Assembly (NCBI RefSeq): GCF_031877795.1
Contig: NC_133971.1
Span: forward strand, 86,576,446 to 86,640,445
DNA from: Strix aluco
Lineage: Eukaryota; Chordata; Aves; Strigiformes; Strigidae
Direction: 5' to 3'
Length of the DNA: 64,000 bases
The notes beneath the pieces were generated by a model, which was given only the letters and a program-made list of their open reading frames with translations, had not been told where the DNA came from and did not search any database. Shown in pieces: positions 60,800-64,000 of the stretch (the stretch's first letter is position 1; every line of letters starts with the position of its first letter). Both the position numbers and the translations under genes were made by a program.

Positions 60800-63173
60800 A
60801 TTCTTTTGTGCCAGTAGGGCTGGGTGGTTTTTAGCTCAGCAATCACCAAAGATCGAGGGAAATAAACTCCCCCTACAAAAAAGAGGCAGCCTGGGGTGAG
60901 CGATGGGCTGGAGGAGAGTCCTGTGTCACCAGCACCTCCAGCAAACAACTCTTGCTTGGCACTGGGAGTGCAAAAAACCAATCAGGACTGAAGCTTAGCA
61001 AAGCAAACAAGATGTCCTTCTGGCAGAGCACAGCCCTGGCACGGCAGGAGGGTGTGGAGAGGCAGCTGTGGTGCCACCTGCTCGCAGGATGCCTCTGGCA
61101 TTGGTCCCTCATGACTCCCTGGGGCTCAGCTGGGCAGCAGGGAAAGGCACTGGGGGAAAGACTGGAAAGGGATGGGGGTTTGGGGGAGAGATTTTTGCAG
61201 CCAAACGGGTTCAGGCAGCTTGCATCATCCCCAGAGTTTGCAGAAAGTCTCAGCGATGCTTTCCCCCCCCCGCAGCCTGTGATGAAGGCGGATGGCAGAG
61301 CCATGCATGTGCATACAGAGCACACTGATTACAGGGGCAGAGGTGCGGTATGAGGGGGCTGGAGCCTGGCTTCCCCACCTCTCTCCAGCACTGTGGGCAT
61401 CAGCTTTCCAGAAAGCTTTTTTGTTGCTGCAACAACCACCAGAGGAATTTTGCTGGGGCCCCCTGGGACCCTCTGGTTGCTCCAAGCCCAGCTGTCAGCG
61501 ATCCCTCAGGGCTTCAAAGCAGCAATCAAGAAAGAAAGCTTTCACAAATGCTTTGTTGTCCCCGGGGAAGATACACTGGTGGAAACCTCCATCCTGCAGT
61601 GGGAGAAAGCCCATGATAAGGACCCAGAGATGGTCTGTTAACACTGAACACCACTGCCAGACTGAGCATTGCTTTCATTTTCACGTCCCTAGATTAAAGC
61701 AGGGTTTCCCCTCTCCATCACCACACCAACGATAGCACTACTGCAGCTCGAACTGCTTTCAGGGGCATCTAGACCATGTTCTGACTCATCCCACTTGGCA
61801 CTGCTCTTGTGCCACTGTGATCATGCAGCATCCCTGTGGCATAACAGACCCACTGATGGGTAACGGGGGTCTGAGCCAGTTTTGGGGCTGCCTCACCTGA
61901 GCACCAAACCAGCTCTAGAGTGAGTGTGATGTTCTCCTGCCCCTGTTTACCTTTTATATGGACCAGCTCTGGGACAAACCCCTAAAGAAATGAGCTTTCT
62001 CCTGCCTTGGGGCCACACACAGCTTTACCTTCCAGGTGCCTACTAGCAGCACGCTGGCATCAGCAAAGGAATCAGTTTCTCACTTTGGTGCATTGCAGCC
62101 AAAGGTGCATTGCAGCCCAGAGACCCCAGGACTCTCCTAAACTGCTTACTCACGTCACCTTTAAACTGCTCTTTGCTTAAAAACAAGGAAGGTTGGACCA
62201 AGAGCGGAGAGCATTTCACAGCCAGCCTGCCCACCCCAAGCCTGCAGGTGCTGCTGAGATGCCTTCACCCAGGAGAAGTCACCTCCGTGGGCAGAAGGAT
62301 GCTGGCTTATGGACAGGGATTTCCATCAACACAGCTGGTGGTATGGGAGAACACTTTCCATGGGGAAACTGAGGCACTTGGGCTTGTTCGTTAATTGCTT
62401 GAACTCCCTCAGGAGGACGATGGCTGAGTCCTTGCCCGGGACCTGACAGATTGCATCCTTTGGCTTTAAATTGGTCCCAAAACACACACGGATCCTATTA
62501 GATCCTAACCCATGCTTGACTCAGTGCTAGGTTTTAATCCTGACATGAGAATTCACCGCATGCTTACAAGCTTGGCTGAATCCACACCACAGAGATGATT
62601 CTCAATAATTTCTTCCAGTAAAAGGGTGAAAACAGTTGCCACAGCATTATCAAGCGCTATAATTTCTTTCTCCTTGCTCAGCTAGCTCAGGCCATGGGAA
62701 ATGCAAACTCCCCTTAATACTCCATCAGCACCCATCTGATGTGCAGGCTGAAAATTGGGTGCCTTCCTCTTCAGAATAATCACAGATGTTTTTTGAAAAA
62801 AGAAGTACTCTGCTGCAATTTTCCCCTTCACCAAGTAAATGAAATCATACATATCTCAAGGGATCAGCTGTGAAACTGGGTAACAAAGGAGTCCATATAA
62901 TATCTTTTATAAACAAGAAGCCTGCATGGCATTTCTTGCTGGGAAAAGATTATGAGCAGGGACTGTTTCTATACATTGTATTTGTCATACCACAATAACA
63001 AAGACAGACATTCAATATATTTTAAGAAGTAAGTTATTCTACAGCATTGCCACACAAAACAGAGGTCACAGTGTTTCCTTCAAATTTCATACTGAACCAT
63101 TTCTACTTTAAAAACTATTAAAATTCCCAGGTCATTGAAGTCATTGATTCATTAATCCCTGAGATCATTGCAC

Positions 63174-64000
63174 AGCTGATGGAGGAGCCTGTTAGGAAAC
63201 ACAGAAGAAATAGGCAACTTCATCAAAGTCAACAGGATAGTCCATGAGCAGCACCGGGGTCTTCTCAAACAACTCCCCCTTGTAGCTGCGCCACTTGCCC
63301 GCTGGCAGGTAGACATCACGCTCCTGCTTGCCCATCTCCAGGACAGGTGCCACCATGAGGGTGTCCCCAATGAGGAACTGGGAGTCGATCCTGTGAGTGG
63401 CCTCGTCGCGGGGCGAGATCCACCAGATGGGACGGATGATGGGGTCTCCCGTGTCGGTGACCTCCCCAGCCAGCTCCAGCAGCAGCGGGGCCACCAGTGA
63501 CTCGTGGAGCTCCATGAACTTCTGCGCAATCTCCACCACCTCCTTGTCGTAGAGCCAGGGTGGGATGGAGAACTGCATGGAGGGCATGAAGGCTGACAGC
63601 TCCAGCCACCGCACATACAGCTCCCGGTCAGGGATCTCCACCGCCCCGTCTGTCTTGTTGGGGAGGAAGTTTCCTCCAATCATGTCTGGAAGTACAAATG
63701 GGTAACCCAGCATGCTGATGGTGAGCACCGTGGGGATGAGAGACTTGAGGCCGAGCTCATAGCCCCAGACAGAGTCACGGTCAATGATGCGGAAGAAGCA
63801 GGAGATGTTCTGTGACTGGTAGCCTACCCGCACCTCGGCCAGCTCGTAGAAGGGGATGGCCATCTCTGTGTAGTGCCGTGACCAGATGCTGGGGTCCGAG
63901 AGTGGGCGGAAGGTGCTGAACTGCTTGGGCAGGTAACTAGTCTCGCCCGCATCAAACTTGAAGGACGAGATGCCATACTTGTGTCGAAGCTGGCGCAGGT
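63174..64000 (-). CDS. MYORG: Second MYORG copy, inverted, C-terminal part (runs off window)
   Basis: Codons run from the window edge (64000) to the stop at 63192-63194, and 18 further nt after the stop also match copy 1. The part seen covers roughly the last 270 residues, from '[19 protein letters not shown]' onward, including the nucleophile Asp and the '[10 protein letters not shown]' acid/base motif. The frame is open throughout. Position p in this copy aligns with 119007 minus p in copy 1, with no indels. There are 24 differences in 827 bp, of which 15 lie at 63665-63705. Protein differences from copy 1 include Arg to His before 'YTEMAIPF', Ile-Ser-Ala to Val-Leu-Pro before 'DMIGGN', Phe to Leu just after it, Thr to Met twice, and a C-terminus 'AYFFCVS' instead of 'AYFLWVS'. 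It may be a functional paralogue, a young pseudogene broken outside the window, or an assembly duplicate. Confidence 0.9.

Larger units (their letters stand above)
55816..63173. other. Spacer between the two inverted MYORG copies
   Basis: 7.4 kb of apparently unique DNA containing the 3' UTRs of both copies. No coding gene is recognised; NUDT2, the human neighbour on this side, is not seen. Minor repeats are a 14-bp direct repeat GGTGCATTGCAGCC at 62087-62100 and 62104-62117, and (GGGTTT)3 at about 60205-60222. The longest frames (for example 60873-61325 minus) have no recognisable domain. Confidence 0.5.

Overview
The window is vertebrate nuclear DNA, almost certainly from a bird. It has split genes with GT-AG introns, CR1 LINE fragments ending in the typical avian CR1 3' sequence, and one solo LTR of a type common in bird genomes. 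Three recognisable genes lie on the + strand in the order FAM219A, SPMIP6 (SMRP1/C9orf24), MYORG. From memory, this is the gene order of human 9p13.3, which corresponds to the avian Z chromosome. Z linkage is an inference; the sequence does not show it directly.

Layout. 1-24483: about 24 kb with no gene I can recognise, probably a long 5' intron of FAM219A, carrying three CR1 copies (3643-3783 minus, about 6295-6532 plus, about 12755-14025 plus) and a 1.1 kb solo LTR with a 5-bp target duplication (19212-20321). 24484-30547: the last four coding exons of FAM219A, with 5' exons outside the window. 30548-40907: non-coding, possibly holding a long FAM219A 3' UTR. 40908-44099: a complete six-exon SPMIP6 gene whose last intron is about 89% a GGATG pentanucleotide array. 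44100-45890: intergenic, with one doubtful terminal-exon-like segment. 45890-46620: a CpG island with a ZNF143-like site and an Sp1 box, probably the MYORG promoter and first exon. 46339-53641: MYORG intron. 53642-55815: the MYORG coding exon (678 aa). 55834-63173: unique spacer. 63174-64000: a second, inverted MYORG copy on the - strand, running off the window edge.

The most notable feature is the tail-to-tail MYORG pair. Over the 827 bp that can be compared (55007-55833 against 64000-63174) the copies align without gaps and differ at 24 sites. Fifteen of these fall in a 41-bp patch (55302-55342) next to the catalytic region. Similarity stops abruptly 18 nt after the stop codon. This mosaic suggests an inverted duplication homogenised by gene conversion, with one patch that escaped or was replaced.

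The three genes share a neighbourhood and strand but no obvious pathway. FAM219A is a conserved protein of unknown function, SPMIP6 is a sperm axoneme/manchette protein, and MYORG is a membrane-bound GH31 alpha-galactosidase of the ER and nuclear envelope. Gene identities and human comparisons come from memory of the families; no search was run.
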